64,000 nt of DNA from Nakamurella silvestris (GTDB lineage Bacteria > Actinomycetota > Actinomycetes > Mycobacteriales > Nakamurellaceae). Shown here piece after piece: positions 39,661 to 51,121 of the stretch. Where the stretch lies: NCBI GenBank assembly GCA_003576535.1, contig QXCQ01000185.1, positions 1-64,000 on the forward strand, written 5' to 3'. The position numbers and the translations under genes are program-made. The notes beneath the pieces were generated by a model, which saw only the letters and a program-made list of their open reading frames with translations, had not been told where the DNA came from and made no database searches. Every line of letters starts with the position of its first letter. The stretch's first letter is position 1.

Positions 39661-39873
39661 ATGGCCACGACCATTTCCAAAGGCATTCGAATCACCGGTA
39701 CCGCGCGTGTCAAGCTCACGTCCCAGGTTCGGCGGCGGTACGAGAAGGGTGAGCCGATCCGGGCCATCGCCGAATCGGTCGGGCGGTCCTACGGATTCAT
39801 CCATCGGCTGCTGATCGACGACGGGGTGGAACTGCGCGCCAGGGGCGGTGCGACCCGAAAACCGGTGAAGTGA
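39661..39873 (+). CDS. Small helix-turn-helix protein
   Basis: A 70-aa basic protein conserved in actinobacteria, with QVRRRYEKGEPIRAIAESVG and RSYGFIHRLLIDDGVELRAR as the helix-turn-helix. Position after ABC-F and before acnR-acn matches Rv1473A. ATG with GAGAGGGGG 8 nt upstream; a longer start ten codons earlier lacks a site. It is probably a DNA-binding protein; targets are unknown. Confidence 0.88.
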   Translation: MATTISKGIRITGTARVKLTSQVRRRYEKGEPIRAIAESVGRSYGFIHRLLIDDGVELRARGGATRKPVK

Positions 39874-39942
39874 CATCACCTCCCCGGCCTTCGGACCGGG
39901 ACGACCACATCGCTGACCCGGCCGGGCGGGACCAGAAAGGTC

Positions 39943-40518
39943 TCAGCCTCGGATCAGTCCTGTCTCGCGGACGGAGGACTCGACCAGATCGAGTACCGAA
40001 CTCAGATCCGAGGTGGGAAGACCGGCGGCCAGATGGGAGACCAGGCCGGTCAGGAACAGTTCGAGATATGCGGTGAGGACGTCGATGTCGACATCGGACC
40101 GGAGCAGACCCGCATCGCGTTGACGAGCAAGGCGGGCACGGGTGGCCGTGCGGATCGCCTCGGCGCGGGCCGCCCAGCCGCCACGGAACTCGTCATCGGT
40201 GCGCAGTCGCCGGGAGACCTCCAGCTGGGTGCCGAGCCAACCGGGGTTGGGGTCGGCGATGAGATTGCGCATCACCTGGACCAAGCCCTGGGCGGCGACG
40301 GTGTCGGCCATCTCCTGGGCGTCCTCCACCGCCAGGGCCATGAACAGCGCGGCCTTGTCCGGGAAGTGATGGAAGATGGCGCCCCGGGACAGCCCGATCT
40401 CCTCCTCGAGCACCCGGACGGTGGCACCCTCGTACCCGTGCCGCGCGAACGCGGCACGGGCGCCATCGAGGATCTGCCACCGTCGGGCGTCGAGGTGGTC
40501 CTGGCTGACCCGGGGCAT
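39943..40518 (-). CDS. acnR: TetR-family repressor AcnR
   Basis: A 191-aa TetR regulator. The N-terminal HTH runs through ILDGARAAFARHGYEGATVR, VLEEEIGLSRGAIFHHFPDK and AALFMALA, followed by an all-helical ligand domain. It starts 4 nt after the acn stop. In Corynebacterium glutamicum the equally placed AcnR represses acn; a matching operator lies upstream of acn here (43461-43480). ATG start at MPRVSQDH. Confidence 0.92.
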   Translation of the reverse strand: MPRVSQDHLDARRWQILDGARAAFARHGYEGATVRVLEEEIGLSRGAIFHHFPDKAALFMALAVEDAQEMADTVAAQGLVQVMRNLIADPNPGWLGTQLEVSRRLRTDDEFRGGWAARAEAIRTATRARLARQRDAGLLRSDVDIDVLTAYLELFLTGLVSHLAAGLPTSDLSSVLDLVESSVRETGLIRG

Positions 40519-40522
40519 CAGA

Positions 40523-43348
<2,826 letters not shown>

Positions 43349-43460
43349 GGGCATTCTCCTTGTGCGGCGGCGGATCACGGGATGCGGCGCTCCCGAAGGT
43401 CTGTGTGCGACTGCCGCCGTCCGTGGTGCTGCGACGATCCGCGGCGATCGCTTCATTCCA

Positions 43461-43480
43461 AACAGTACGCTTGTCCTGTT
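43461..43480 (-). promoter_or_regulatory. AcnR operator and acn promoter
   Basis: AACAGTACGCTTGTCCTGTT is an inverted repeat with 7 of 8 arm bases matching. It fits the CAGNAC-spacer-GTNCTG pattern known for C. glutamicum AcnR. On the minus strand TTGCGG, 17 nt and TACTGT form a plausible promoter that overlaps it, about 115-130 nt upstream of acn. Confidence 0.65.
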
Positions 43481-43540
43481 AAACCCGCAATCGGACGCGC
43501 CGGGCCAGGTCACGCACGGATTTCTCCCCCGGAAACGACA

Positions 43541-43602
43541 CCGCGCTCCGTCCCGACTTTCGCGCCGCTGGCATGCAGCGCGAAAGTCGGGACGGAGCGC
43601 GG
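43541..43602 (+). repeat. 62-bp palindromic element, copy 5
   Basis: The most symmetric copy: CCGCGCTCCGTCCCGACTTT and GAAAGTCGGGACGGAGCGCGG less one base are near-perfect inverses. It lies between the acn control region and the 3' end of the next minus-strand gene, 18 nt from its stop. The plus strand is open for [20 protein letters not shown]. Confidence 0.92.
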
Positions 43603-43620
43603 TCGGAGCTCCGGGCAGGA

Positions 43621-45321
43621 TCAGTTGCCCTGCAGCAGCTCCATGAAGTAATCCATGTCGGCCGGCTGCAGGGCCTGCAGCAGGTTGATGTACAGGTCGG
43701 TGCCGGTGCGGATCGGGGAGACGTACCACTGGCCGCCGTCCTCGACGGTGACGACACCCCAGCCGATCAGCTTCTCGAAGAGCCGGTAGGCGACGTCCGC
43801 CAGGCGGGGGTCGTCACTGCCGCCCCAGCCGGACACCATCTCGGCGATGGTGGCCCGGTCGATGACCTTGGCCTCGCCGTTGACCGTGACGGTCAGTGTG
43901 CCGGCCGCGGCGTCCCGGGCGATCGTGACGACCTCTCCGTCGACCGTGATGTCGAGGGTGGCGATGGACACCCGCTTGCCGTTGCTGACGTCGGAGACGG
44001 TCCAGGTGGCCTGGATCTTCGGCGGGTTCGATCCGTACCAGGAACCGCCGCCGGCGGACTTGGCGATCTGATCGGTGATGATCTTGCCGTAGTCGTGCAG
44101 CACACCCATCTCGGTCGGTGACAGGCCGGCGATGAGGGCGGTGGGATCGCTGTTCAAGGTGGCGTTGATCAGTGCGTCGACCGCCGCCTCCGGAGTGGCC
44201 GCTCCCTTGGCCGGGATGACGTCCGCGGCGGTCGGATTGGCGATACCGGCCTCGGTGACGGCGTTGTCGGCGATCGTGTAGAACAGGCTCGGGTACCAGG
44301 CGTCGCCGCGGAGCACGGTGGCGATACGGAACGGCTTGCCGTCGTTGTTCTTCTTGAGCTGCTCGGCGATGTCGACGACGTGGGTCTCGGCCTTGGCGTT
44401 CGGGGTGAAGTCCTCGCCGGCCGATTCCAGGAGCTTGCGGTACTTGTCCGCGATCGGGACCTGGGCGGGATCGGTGGTGACCGTGATCTTGCCCGCCGTC
44501 AGCTTGACGATCTTGACGTTCGGCAGGATCTCCTCGGTCTTGGACTCGTCGAAGGTGATGCCCTCGACGGAGATCTTGACCCCGGTGATGTTCTCCGGTG
44601 TGGCCTTCTCGTCGAGCAGGCCGAGCCGGGTGAACTCGTTGACGAAATCGGTGGTGGTGTCCTTGATCAGGCCGGACTCCACCGGATCGATGGTGTCGGC
44701 CAGGGCCAGGATGTCGCCGTCGGAGATCCCCTGGAAGAGGGCGCTCGCGGCGGCCTCCGGGGAGGCCTGTCCGCCGGTGCCCTTGGAATCACGGAAGGCG
44801 AAGAACCACACTCCGGCGCCGGCCACCAGGGCGAGCACCACGGCGGCCGCCGTGATCATCAGCCCCCGGTTGGACTTCGTCGGCGGGGACGGCGGCGGTG
44901 AGAAGCCGTCGGTCGGCGGGCCGGTGTAGTCCTCCTGGCCGGTGCCGGACGGGTTCCAGCCCTGGGTGGGGGTGTTCTGGGGCTGTCCGTAGGCGGGCTG
45001 TCCGTAGTTCGGCTGACCGTAGGTCGGCTGACCGTAGGTCGGCTGTCCGTAGGCAGGCTGACCCGGCCCGGGCGCGCCCGGCTGCCCCTGGCCCGGCTGC
45101 CCCTGGCCGTACCCGGGCTGACCGTAGGCCGGTCCGCCGTACTGACCGGGCGTCTGGCCGTAGGAGGGCTGTCCGTACCCGGGTTGGTCCTGCGGCTGTC
45201 CGTAGGGTGCGGGCTGCCGGCCGTGCTGGCCGGGCTGCCCACCCTGTTCGGGTTGTCCGCCGTGCGGGGGTGGGGCTGGGTTCGGCTGCCAGCCGGGATT
45301 CGGTCCGCCGTGCTCAGTCAT
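43621..45321 (-). CDS. YGQP-rich membrane-anchored protein
   Basis: A 566-aa protein, not recognised as a named family. Residues 1-150 are disordered and Pro/Gly/Gln/Tyr-rich, with repeated YGQP units. One membrane helix follows (~154-177, [20 protein letters not shown]). The ~390-residue rest should be outside the cell and contains two related segments beginning [20 protein letters not shown] and [20 protein letters not shown], so it is probably a tandem domain of NTF2-like or DUF4878-like type. The second of two adjacent ATG codons is best spaced from GAGAGG. Confidence 0.85.
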   Translation of the reverse strand: MTEHGGPNPGWQPNPAPPPHGGQPEQGGQPGQHGRQPAPYGQPQDQPGYGQPSYGQTPGQYGGPAYGQPGYGQGQPGQGQPGAPGPGQPAYGQPTYGQPTYGQPNYGQPAYGQPQNTPTQGWNPSGTGQEDYTGPPTDGFSPPPSPPTKSNRGLMITAAAVVLALVAGAGVWFFAFRDSKGTGGQASPEAAASALFQGISDGDILALADTIDPVESGLIKDTTTDFVNEFTRLGLLDEKATPENITGVKISVEGITFDESKTEEILPNVKIVKLTAGKITVTTDPAQVPIADKYRKLLESAGEDFTPNAKAETHVVDIAEQLKKNNDGKPFRIATVLRGDAWYPSLFYTIADNAVTEAGIANPTAADVIPAKGAATPEAAVDALINATLNSDPTALIAGLSPTEMGVLHDYGKIITDQIAKSAGGGSWYGSNPPKIQATWTVSDVSNGKRVSIATLDITVDGEVVTIARDAAAGTLTVTVNGEAKVIDRATIAEMVSGWGGSDDPRLADVAYRLFEKLIGWGVVTVEDGGQWYVSPIRTGTDLYINLLQALQPADMDYFMELLQGN

Positions 45322-45445
45322 CATGTCCCTCTCATTGCGCGTCACGTGTCCGTGCCGTCGTATCGCGTCGTCCGTGATGGTGTGTACGAGTCCCACCGTG
45401 ATCAAGAAGTTCCCGATCCGCCCTGCAGCGTTCGGGACACGCCCT

Positions 45446-45473
45446 GTTGTCACCGTGGCGTTGTCACAGTGGC
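45446..45473 (-). promoter_or_regulatory. 14-nt direct repeat upstream of the YGQP gene
   Basis: GTTGTCACCGTGGC (45446-45459) and GTTGTCACAGTGGC (45460-45473) abut directly, about 125 nt upstream of the membrane-protein start. An abutting repeat of this kind suggests a response-regulator dimer site. The regulator is unknown. Confidence 0.45.
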
Positions 45474-45512
45474 GCGCCACCCTCACCCCGACGCTGTACC
45501 CAGGATTCTCCC

Positions 45513-46076
45513 TCAGGAGTGATGCGAGGCGGGGGTAAATACCCCGATTCGCACGTTTCGTCGCCGAAGAGTGATCAATACGGCCGCCACGAGGACGAGG
45601 GCACAACCGATCGTGGTGACCACCGGGCCGGCCGACCGCATCGTCACCCAGCTGCTGTCGGCCCGCGGTCCCAGGACCAGGGCCGCCACCGACACCGTCA
45701 GCAGCAGCAGGGCCAGCACCCCGCCGGCGATGGCGGCGGTCCGGCGCAGGCGCAGCAGGTAGAGCACCAGGACCACGGCCCAGGCCGGCCCCTGCCACGG
45801 CCAGAGGGCCACCGCTGCGGTGACGACGGAATTGACGTCGGGAAGATACCGCTCGGCGGCCCCGGCGAGCTGGTAGCTGTTCTTGGCGACCCGGCCGGAC
45901 TGGATCCAGGGCAGGAAAGTGCCCGTGACGGCCAGTACGACACCCACTGCACCCGACACCGGCTGCCACAGCTGTGCGAAACTGTGACGGCTGTTCACCA
46001 CTGGGACCGGTGGGGGCGGAGTACTGAAATCGTTCACCGGCGCCAGTGTGCCTTGAGCGGGGTCGGCGCTCCGCAC
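45513..46076 (-). CDS. Four-TM membrane protein
   Basis: A 187-aa protein, not recognised. A polar Pro-rich N-terminus is followed by four hydrophobic segments ([58 protein letters not shown] and [19 protein letters not shown]). The long first external loop contains [20 protein letters not shown]. It ends in [20 protein letters not shown] 46076 is used; GTG 46034 ([10 protein letters not shown]) is equally possible. It lies upstream of the YGQP gene on the same strand. Confidence 0.72.
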   Translation of the reverse strand: MRSADPAQGTLAPVNDFSTPPPPVPVVNSRHSFAQLWQPVSGAVGVVLAVTGTFLPWIQSGRVAKNSYQLAGAAERYLPDVNSVVTAAVALWPWQGPAWAVVLVLYLLRLRRTAAIAGGVLALLLLTVSVAALVLGPRADSSWVTMRSAGPVVTTIGCALVLVAAVLITLRRRNVRIGVFTPASHHS

Positions 46077-46220
46077 GAATCACCCGATCAGTGTGCGTCG
46101 GTACCCGGCCGAAGTGCAGGCAGGCTCACATTCCGGCCTCAGGGCAGCGGAAAGGGTGCCGCAACTGCAGCATTCGAAGGTTAAATGTCCGAATTATCCC
46201 GATTGGGACGTATGAGTTTC

Positions 46221-46249
46221 TTGGGGACACTGGTGCAAACGGGTACAAA
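46221..46249 (+). promoter_or_regulatory. Candidate promoter of the NlpC/P60 gene
   Basis: TTGGGG (46221-46226), a 17-nt spacer and TACAAA (46244-46249) give a good sigma-70-type promoter about 95 nt upstream of the hydrolase start. A 9-codon ORF (46256-46282, ending VSR) begins near the predicted start of transcription. The c-di-AMP riboswitch found before some such genes is not recognisable. Confidence 0.5.
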
Positions 46250-46348
46250 AGTGGCATGGTTCTCCATGGTGTGTCGCGTTGACATGCCGCACCGAACGAG
46301 ATCTAGCTGCCGTCTGCGGGGACTTGTCGCCGCGGGGGAGGAGTTTTT

Positions 46349-48199
46349 GTGGCTTCACTAGCCCGGCTTCGCGCCACCGTGACAAGCGGTTTCTGTGCGC
46401 TCCTGGTCGCCGCCCTGTTCGTCAGCGGCACGACCCCGGCGGGTGCCGTACCGCCTCCGCCCGTCAACCCCTCCGATGACGACATCTCCCAGAGCGAGAG
46501 CGACGCGGCCTCCCGGGCCGCCGAGGTCGGCCGCCTCTCGGGCCTGGTCACCCAGACCGAGGGGGAGATCGACCGGCTCAACAACGACATGGAACTCAAG
46601 GCCGAACTCGCCATGAAGGCCAAGGTCGACCTGGAGGTGGCCGTCGAGGACGCCGCCGACGCGAAGAAGGCCGCCGCCACGGCCGCCGAGGTCGCCGCTG
46701 CCTCGCAGCAGGACATCGACCTGGCCCAGGACAAGGCCAAGGATTTCGCGGCCGCCTCCTTCCAACAGGGTTCCCGGCTGGGTTCCCTCTCCGCCCTCCT
46801 GGACTCCGGCACCCTCAACGACCTGCTGGAGCGTCAGCAGCTCATCGGTGCCATCTCCGAGTCCCAGCTGGACGTCATCAACGAGCTGCAGCGGGCCCGG
46901 GTCAACAAGGCCAACCTCGATGCCGCCGCCCGTCAGGCCGTCATCGACGCCGACGCCGCCCAGCAGGCGGCCGACCAGGCGGCCAAGGACGCCACCGACC
47001 GGCAGAACGAGGCCAACGACGCCTTCGCCGCCGGTCAGGCCAGGTTGGGTGACCTGCGCACCCAGCTGGACGACCAGCAGATCGCCTACACGGCCGCGGT
47101 CAACACCGTCGCGGTGCTGAAGTCCCAGCGTGACCAGTACAACCAGTGGGTCGAGCTCAAGCGCGCCGAGGAAGAGCGGCTGCGCAAGGAGGCCGAGGAA
47201 CGGGCCAGGATCGCGGCCGAGAAGATCGCTGCGGAGAAGGCCGCCGCCCAGGCCGCGGCCGAGAAGGCCGCCGCGGATCGGCTCGCCGCGGCCCAGGCCG
47301 AGGAGGAGCGGCAGCGCCAGGCCGCCGTCGTCGCCGCCGAGAAGCTGAAGAAGGAGAACGAGCGCAAGGCACTGCTCGCCGCTGCGGAGGAGAAGATCCG
47401 CAAGGCGCAGCAGGCGGCCGCCGATGCCGAGGCCGCCGCCCAGGCCGCCGAGGCCCTGCAGCGGGCGAACGAGGCCAAGCAGGCTGCCGAGGCCAAACGC
47501 CTCCACGAGGCCCAGGTGGCCAAGGAAGCCCGGGCCGCGGCCCGCCGCGCCCAGCTCGCCCTGGAAGAGGCCCAGCGGGAGAAGGACGCCTTCGACGCCC
47601 GCACCGAGGCCCAGCGCCGGGCCGACGAGGCCAAGGAGGCCGCCGAGGGCAACAACTCCGGTTGGGACCCGAACGTGCCCGACCCGGACCCGGTCGACAC
47701 CCCGGACCCGGTCACGCCGACCGTTCCGGTCAACCCGACCCCCAATCCCAATCCGTCGACCGGTTCCAGTCGCGGGGACATCATCGTCAACGCCGGCCTG
47801 CGCTGGCTCGGCACCACCTACGCCTGGGGCGGTGGGGACTCCAACGGCCCGACCTACGGCATCCGGGACTACGGTGTGGCCGACTCCTACGGCGACTACA
47901 TGAAGATCGGCTTCGACTGCTCCGGCCTGGCCCTCTACGCCTACGCGCAGGTCGGGATCTACCTGCCGCACTACTCGGGCTACCAGTACCAGCAGGGGCA
48001 GCGCATCTCCCAGAACGACCTGCAGCGCGGGGATCTGGTCTTCTGGGCGAACAACACCTCCGACCCGAACACCATCCACCACGTGGCGATCTGGATGGGC
48101 GACGGGAACATCCTGGAAGCCCCGCAGTCCGGCTCGACCGTCAAGATCTCGCCGATGCGCTGGAACGGCTACATCGGTGCCAGCCGCCCCGGGACCTGA
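46349..48199 (+). CDS. Secreted NlpC/P60 peptidoglycan endopeptidase (RipA-like)
   Basis: A 616-aa secreted hydrolase. The signal peptide (~1-33, VTSGFCALLVAALFVSG then AGA-VPP) precedes a ~390-residue Ala/Glu/Lys-rich coiled coil. A Pro/Asp linker (DPDPVDTPDPVTPTVP) then joins the C-terminal NlpC/P60 domain, with catalytic Cys in GFDCSGLALYAY (~residue 524) and His in HHVAIWMGDGN. Homologues such as RipA cut peptide stems to separate daughter cells; the coiled coil keeps them inactive or binds partners. GTG start with GGAGGAG 5 nt upstream. It is a single gene here, where mycobacteria have ripA-ripB. Confidence 0.94.
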   Translation: MASLARLRATVTSGFCALLVAALFVSGTTPAGAVPPPPVNPSDDDISQSESDAASRAAEVGRLSGLVTQTEGEIDRLNNDMELKAELAMKAKVDLEVAVEDAADAKKAAATAAEVAAASQQDIDLAQDKAKDFAAASFQQGSRLGSLSALLDSGTLNDLLERQQLIGAISESQLDVINELQRARVNKANLDAAARQAVIDADAAQQAADQAAKDATDRQNEANDAFAAGQARLGDLRTQLDDQQIAYTAAVNTVAVLKSQRDQYNQWVELKRAEEERLRKEAEERARIAAEKIAAEKAAAQAAAEKAAADRLAAAQAEEERQRQAAVVAAEKLKKENERKALLAAAEEKIRKAQQAAADAEAAAQAAEALQRANEAKQAAEAKRLHEAQVAKEARAAARRAQLALEEAQREKDAFDARTEAQRRADEAKEAAEGNNSGWDPNVPDPDPVDTPDPVTPTVPVNPTPNPNPSTGSSRGDIIVNAGLRWLGTTYAWGGGDSNGPTYGIRDYGVADSYGDYMKIGFDCSGLALYAYAQVGIYLPHYSGYQYQQGQRISQNDLQRGDLVFWANNTSDPNTIHHVAIWMGDGNILEAPQSGSTVKISPMRWNGYIGASRPGT

Positions 48200-48908
48200 G
48201 CCAGCGGTTCCGTTGTCGGCGGTCATCCTGGCCGGCGGCAGCGGAGCACGCCTGGGCGGCGTCGACAAACCGGGCCTGGCCCTGGACGGACGGTCGTTGC
48301 TCGACCGGGCGATCGCCGCGGTGCCGGGCGGTCGGGTGGTGGTCGTCGGGCCGCCCCGCCGGTCGGTCGGGGAGGTCATCCAGACCCTTGAGGACCCACC
48401 GGGTTCCGGTCCCGCCGCGGCCATCGCCGCGGGAGTCATCGCTCTCGGCTCCAGGCGCGTCGCCGAACCGGCGCCCGCCGACGTGCCGCGCTCCGTGCCG
48501 ACAATCGCGCTGCCTGCAACGAGCGCGGACGTCGGGAAGGAGCGCGGAACCGAGACCGGACCCGACGATCTGGTCGCCGTGCTGGCCGCCGATCTCCCCG
48601 GAATCACCAGCGATGTCGTGCGCAGGCTGGCCGGAGTCGTCCTCGCCACCCCGGCCGCGGCCGGAGCCGTCCTGGTCGACGGTCGGGGTCACGAACAGTG
48701 GCTGCTCGGGGTCTGGCGCAGCGCCGCCCTGGTGACGGCCCTGTCCGCCCACGACAGCTGGGCCGGCCGATCGGTGCGAGCCCTGCTGCAGCCGTTGTCC
48801 CCGCTCCGGCTGCCGGCCACCGGTGACGAGCACCGGGACCTCGACACCCCCGCCGACCGTTCGGCCTGGGAGGATCGCCTCGGGGCCACGTTCGGCCCGC
48901 CGGACTGA
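48177..48908 (+). CDS. MobA-like nucleotidyltransferase with repeat insertion
   Basis: A 243-aa protein of the MobA-like NTP-transferase family, which adds a nucleotide to molybdopterin cofactor or a related substrate. The N-terminal signature SAVILAGGSGARLGGVDKP and the metal-binding AVLAADLPG are clear. Between them, residues ~104-124 are encoded by an in-frame 62-bp palindromic element (48486-48547), giving PRSVPTIALPATSADVGKER. Without it the sequence would run from AAGVIALGS to DDLVAVLAADLP at normal family spacing. Start uncertain: GTG 48177 overlaps the hydrolase gene by 23 nt; TTG 48213 is the alternative. No other molybdenum gene is nearby. Confidence 0.85.
   Translation: MPAAPGPEPAVPLSAVILAGGSGARLGGVDKPGLALDGRSLLDRAIAAVPGGRVVVVGPPRRSVGEVIQTLEDPPGSGPAAAIAAGVIALGSRRVAEPAPADVPRSVPTIALPATSADVGKERGTETGPDDLVAVLAADLPGITSDVVRRLAGVVLATPAAAGAVLVDGRGHEQWLLGVWRSAALVTALSAHDSWAGRSVRALLQPLSPLRLPATGDEHRDLDTPADRSAWEDRLGATFGPPD
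48486..48547 (+). repeat. 62-bp palindromic element, copy 6, inside a gene
   Basis: Ends CCGCGCTCCG and GGAGCGCGG, centred on TGCA at 48515-48518. It is in the reading frame of the MobA-like gene and adds about 21 residues without a stop. Same length and orientation as copies 3-5. Confidence 0.92.
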
Positions 48909-49031
48909 CCCGTTCCCATGGAGTACGCAGGATGGTCGCGTAAGTTTGTCTTCTGTAGTGGACAGTCAATGACGGACCGTTCTGCCGGCGCAGCACGTCG
49001 GGTCAGCACATCAAGCCAGTAGGAGATATCG

Positions 49032-50102
49032 GTGACGACAGGTGCCAGCCAGCCGGCGAGCAACGGGGTACCCGCGGTCCACACCGCACCGGCAGTGGCA
49101 CCGGGGGTGGCCACACCGGCCTCCGACGCCGCCCTGCTGGAGCGGACCGCCTTCGAGATCAAGAAGGTCATCGTCGGTCAGGACCGGCTCGTCGAGCGGA
49201 TCCTGGTAGGACTCCTCGCCAAGGGCCACCTGTTGATCGAAGGTGTGCCCGGGGTGGCCAAGACCCTGGCGGTCGAGTCCTTCGCCCGGGTCGTCGGCGG
49301 CACCTTCTCCCGGATCCAGTTCACCCCCGACCTCGTGCCCTCGGATCTGCTCGGCACCCGGATCTACCGCGCGGGCCGGGAGGCCTTCGACACCGAACTC
49401 GGTCCGGTGGTGGCCAACTTCGTCCTGGCCGACGAGATCAACCGGGCCCCGGCCAAGGTCCAGTCGGCCCTGCTCGAGGTGATGGCCGAGCGACAGGTCT
49501 CCATCGGGGGCAAGACCTATCCGATGCCCGATCCGTTCCTGGTGCTCGCCACCCAGAACCCGATCGAGAACGAAGGTGTCTACCCCCTTCCCGAGGCCCA
49601 GCGGGACCGCTTCCTGTTCAAGCTGCTGGTGGGGTACCCGACCCCGGAGGAGGAGCGGGAGATCATCTACCGGATGGGTGTCGTCGCTCCGCGTGCCCGG
49701 CAGGCCCTGCCGATCGCCGAGCTCGTCCGGCTGCAGAACGTCGCCTCGAACGTCTTCGTCCACCACGCCCTGGTCGACTACGTCGTCCGCCTGGTGTTCG
49801 CCACCCGGACCCCGGCCGAGCACGGCCTGACCGAAGTGGCCTCCTGGCTCTCCTACGGAGCTTCCCCGCGTGCCTCCCTCGGCATCATCGCCGCGGCCCG
49901 CGCCCTGGCCCTGGTCCGCGGCCGTGACTTCGTCGTCCCGGCCGATGTGCTGGACGTGGCCCCCGATGTTCTCCGGCACCGGCTCGTCCTCTCCTACGAC
50001 GCCCTCGCCGACGGGGTCGCGGTGGAGACGATCCTGCACCAGCTGCTGCAGGCCATCCCGTTGCCGCAGGTCAGCCCGTTCACGGCCGCCCCGGCCCGCT
50101 GA
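49032..50102 (+). CDS. moxR: MoxR-family AAA+ ATPase
   Basis: A 356-aa AAA+ ATPase with Walker A IEGVPGVAKTLAVESFA, Walker B VLADEINRAPAKVQSALLEV and the sensor segment LATQNPIENEGVYPLPEAQR. MoxR proteins act as chaperones with the DUF58 and VWA proteins encoded next to them, often for envelope or stress functions. GTG start with AGGAG 6 nt upstream. It corresponds to Rv1479 by context. Confidence 0.95.
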   Translation: MTTGASQPASNGVPAVHTAPAVAPGVATPASDAALLERTAFEIKKVIVGQDRLVERILVGLLAKGHLLIEGVPGVAKTLAVESFARVVGGTFSRIQFTPDLVPSDLLGTRIYRAGREAFDTELGPVVANFVLADEINRAPAKVQSALLEVMAERQVSIGGKTYPMPDPFLVLATQNPIENEGVYPLPEAQRDRFLFKLLVGYPTPEEEREIIYRMGVVAPRARQALPIAELVRLQNVASNVFVHHALVDYVVRLVFATRTPAEHGLTEVASWLSYGASPRASLGIIAAARALALVRGRDFVVPADVLDVAPDVLRHRLVLSYDALADGVAVETILHQLLQAIPLPQVSPFTAAPAR

Positions 50103-50125
50103 CGGCGACCGGAAGCGTCCCCGCC

Positions 50126-51121
50126 GTGCCCCACGAGCCAGGTTCCCACCCAGCGACCCCACCGATCTCCTTCGCCGACCACACCCGGATCGAGGCCGCC
50201 CTGGCGAACCTGGAGCTGTCGGTCCGCCGTCGGCTGGACGGCCTGCTCCAGGGCAACCACCTGGGTCTGGTGCCCGGTCCCGGTTCGGAGCCGGGGGAGG
50301 CCCGGCCCTACTACCCCGGTGACGACGTCCGCCGGATGGACTGGTCGGTCACCGCACGGACGACCGAGGCACACATCCGGCAGACCGTCGCCGATCGCGA
50401 GCTGGAGACGTGGATCGTGGCGGACGTCTCGGCCTCGCTGGACTTCGGAACGGCCCTGTGCGAGAAACGCGACCTGGTGATCGCGGCCGCCGCTGCGATC
50501 GCCCACCTGACCCAGGGTGGTGGCAACCGGCTCGGCGCGGTGATCAGCAGCGGTGCCGGCCTGCGCCGGATCCCGGCCCGTGGAGGCAGGCCGCACATCC
50601 AGTACCTGCTGCGGGCGCTCGCCGAGATGCCCCGCGCCGAACCGGGTGCGGCCGGCCGGGGGGAGCGCGGCGACCTGGCCGAGGCACTGGAGCAGCTTCG
50701 CCGCCCGCCCCGTCGCCGCGGGCTGGCCGTGGTGATCTCCGATTTCGTCGGCGAGGTGGATTGGGCGCGCTCCCTGCGCGCGTTGAACTCCCGGCACGAC
50801 CTGCTCGCGGTAGAGGTGCTCGACCCCCGCGACCTCGACCTGCCGGACATGGGAGTGGTCACCCTGTTCGACCCGGAGACCGGCCGCCAACGTGATGTCG
50901 CCACCACCGCCCGACTGCGCCGGGAGTTCGCCGCGAAATCGGCCCAGCACCGGGCCGAGGTGGCTGCGGCGATCCGCCGGGCCGGTGGCGCCCAACTGAC
51001 CCTGCGCACCGACCGGGACTGGATCTCCGACGTCCTCCGGTTCGTCATCGGCCGCAAACGCGGCTGGACCGGCGCGGCCCCGATCGGTGCAGCCCCGGCG
51101 ACGGCAGGGGAGGCCTGGTGA
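50126..51121 (+). CDS. DUF58 protein of the MoxR system
   Basis: A 331-aa DUF58 protein with its diagnostic PYYPGDDVRRMDWSVTAR near residue 60. A VWA-like fold follows (WIVADVSASLDFGTALCEKR), ending in a basic region RKRGWTGAAP. No membrane helix. GTG start 24 nt after moxR; its stop overlaps the next GTG. Confidence 0.92.
   Translation: MPHEPGSHPATPPISFADHTRIEAALANLELSVRRRLDGLLQGNHLGLVPGPGSEPGEARPYYPGDDVRRMDWSVTARTTEAHIRQTVADRELETWIVADVSASLDFGTALCEKRDLVIAAAAAIAHLTQGGGNRLGAVISSGAGLRRIPARGGRPHIQYLLRALAEMPRAEPGAAGRGERGDLAEALEQLRRPPRRRGLAVVISDFVGEVDWARSLRALNSRHDLLAVEVLDPRDLDLPDMGVVTLFDPETGRQRDVATTARLRREFAAKSAQHRAEVAAAIRRAGGAQLTLRTDRDWISDVLRFVIGRKRGWTGAAPIGAAPATAGEAW

Noticed and set aside
46256-46282. 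Nine-codon leader peptide before the hydrolase
   Set aside because: It is close to the predicted transcription start but has no ribosome site and no regulatory codon pattern; kept only as a note.
46250-46348. c-di-AMP (ydaO-type) riboswitch before the NlpC/P60 gene
   Set aside because: Such riboswitches precede some homologous genes, but the conserved core sequences are not visible in this roughly 95-nt leader.
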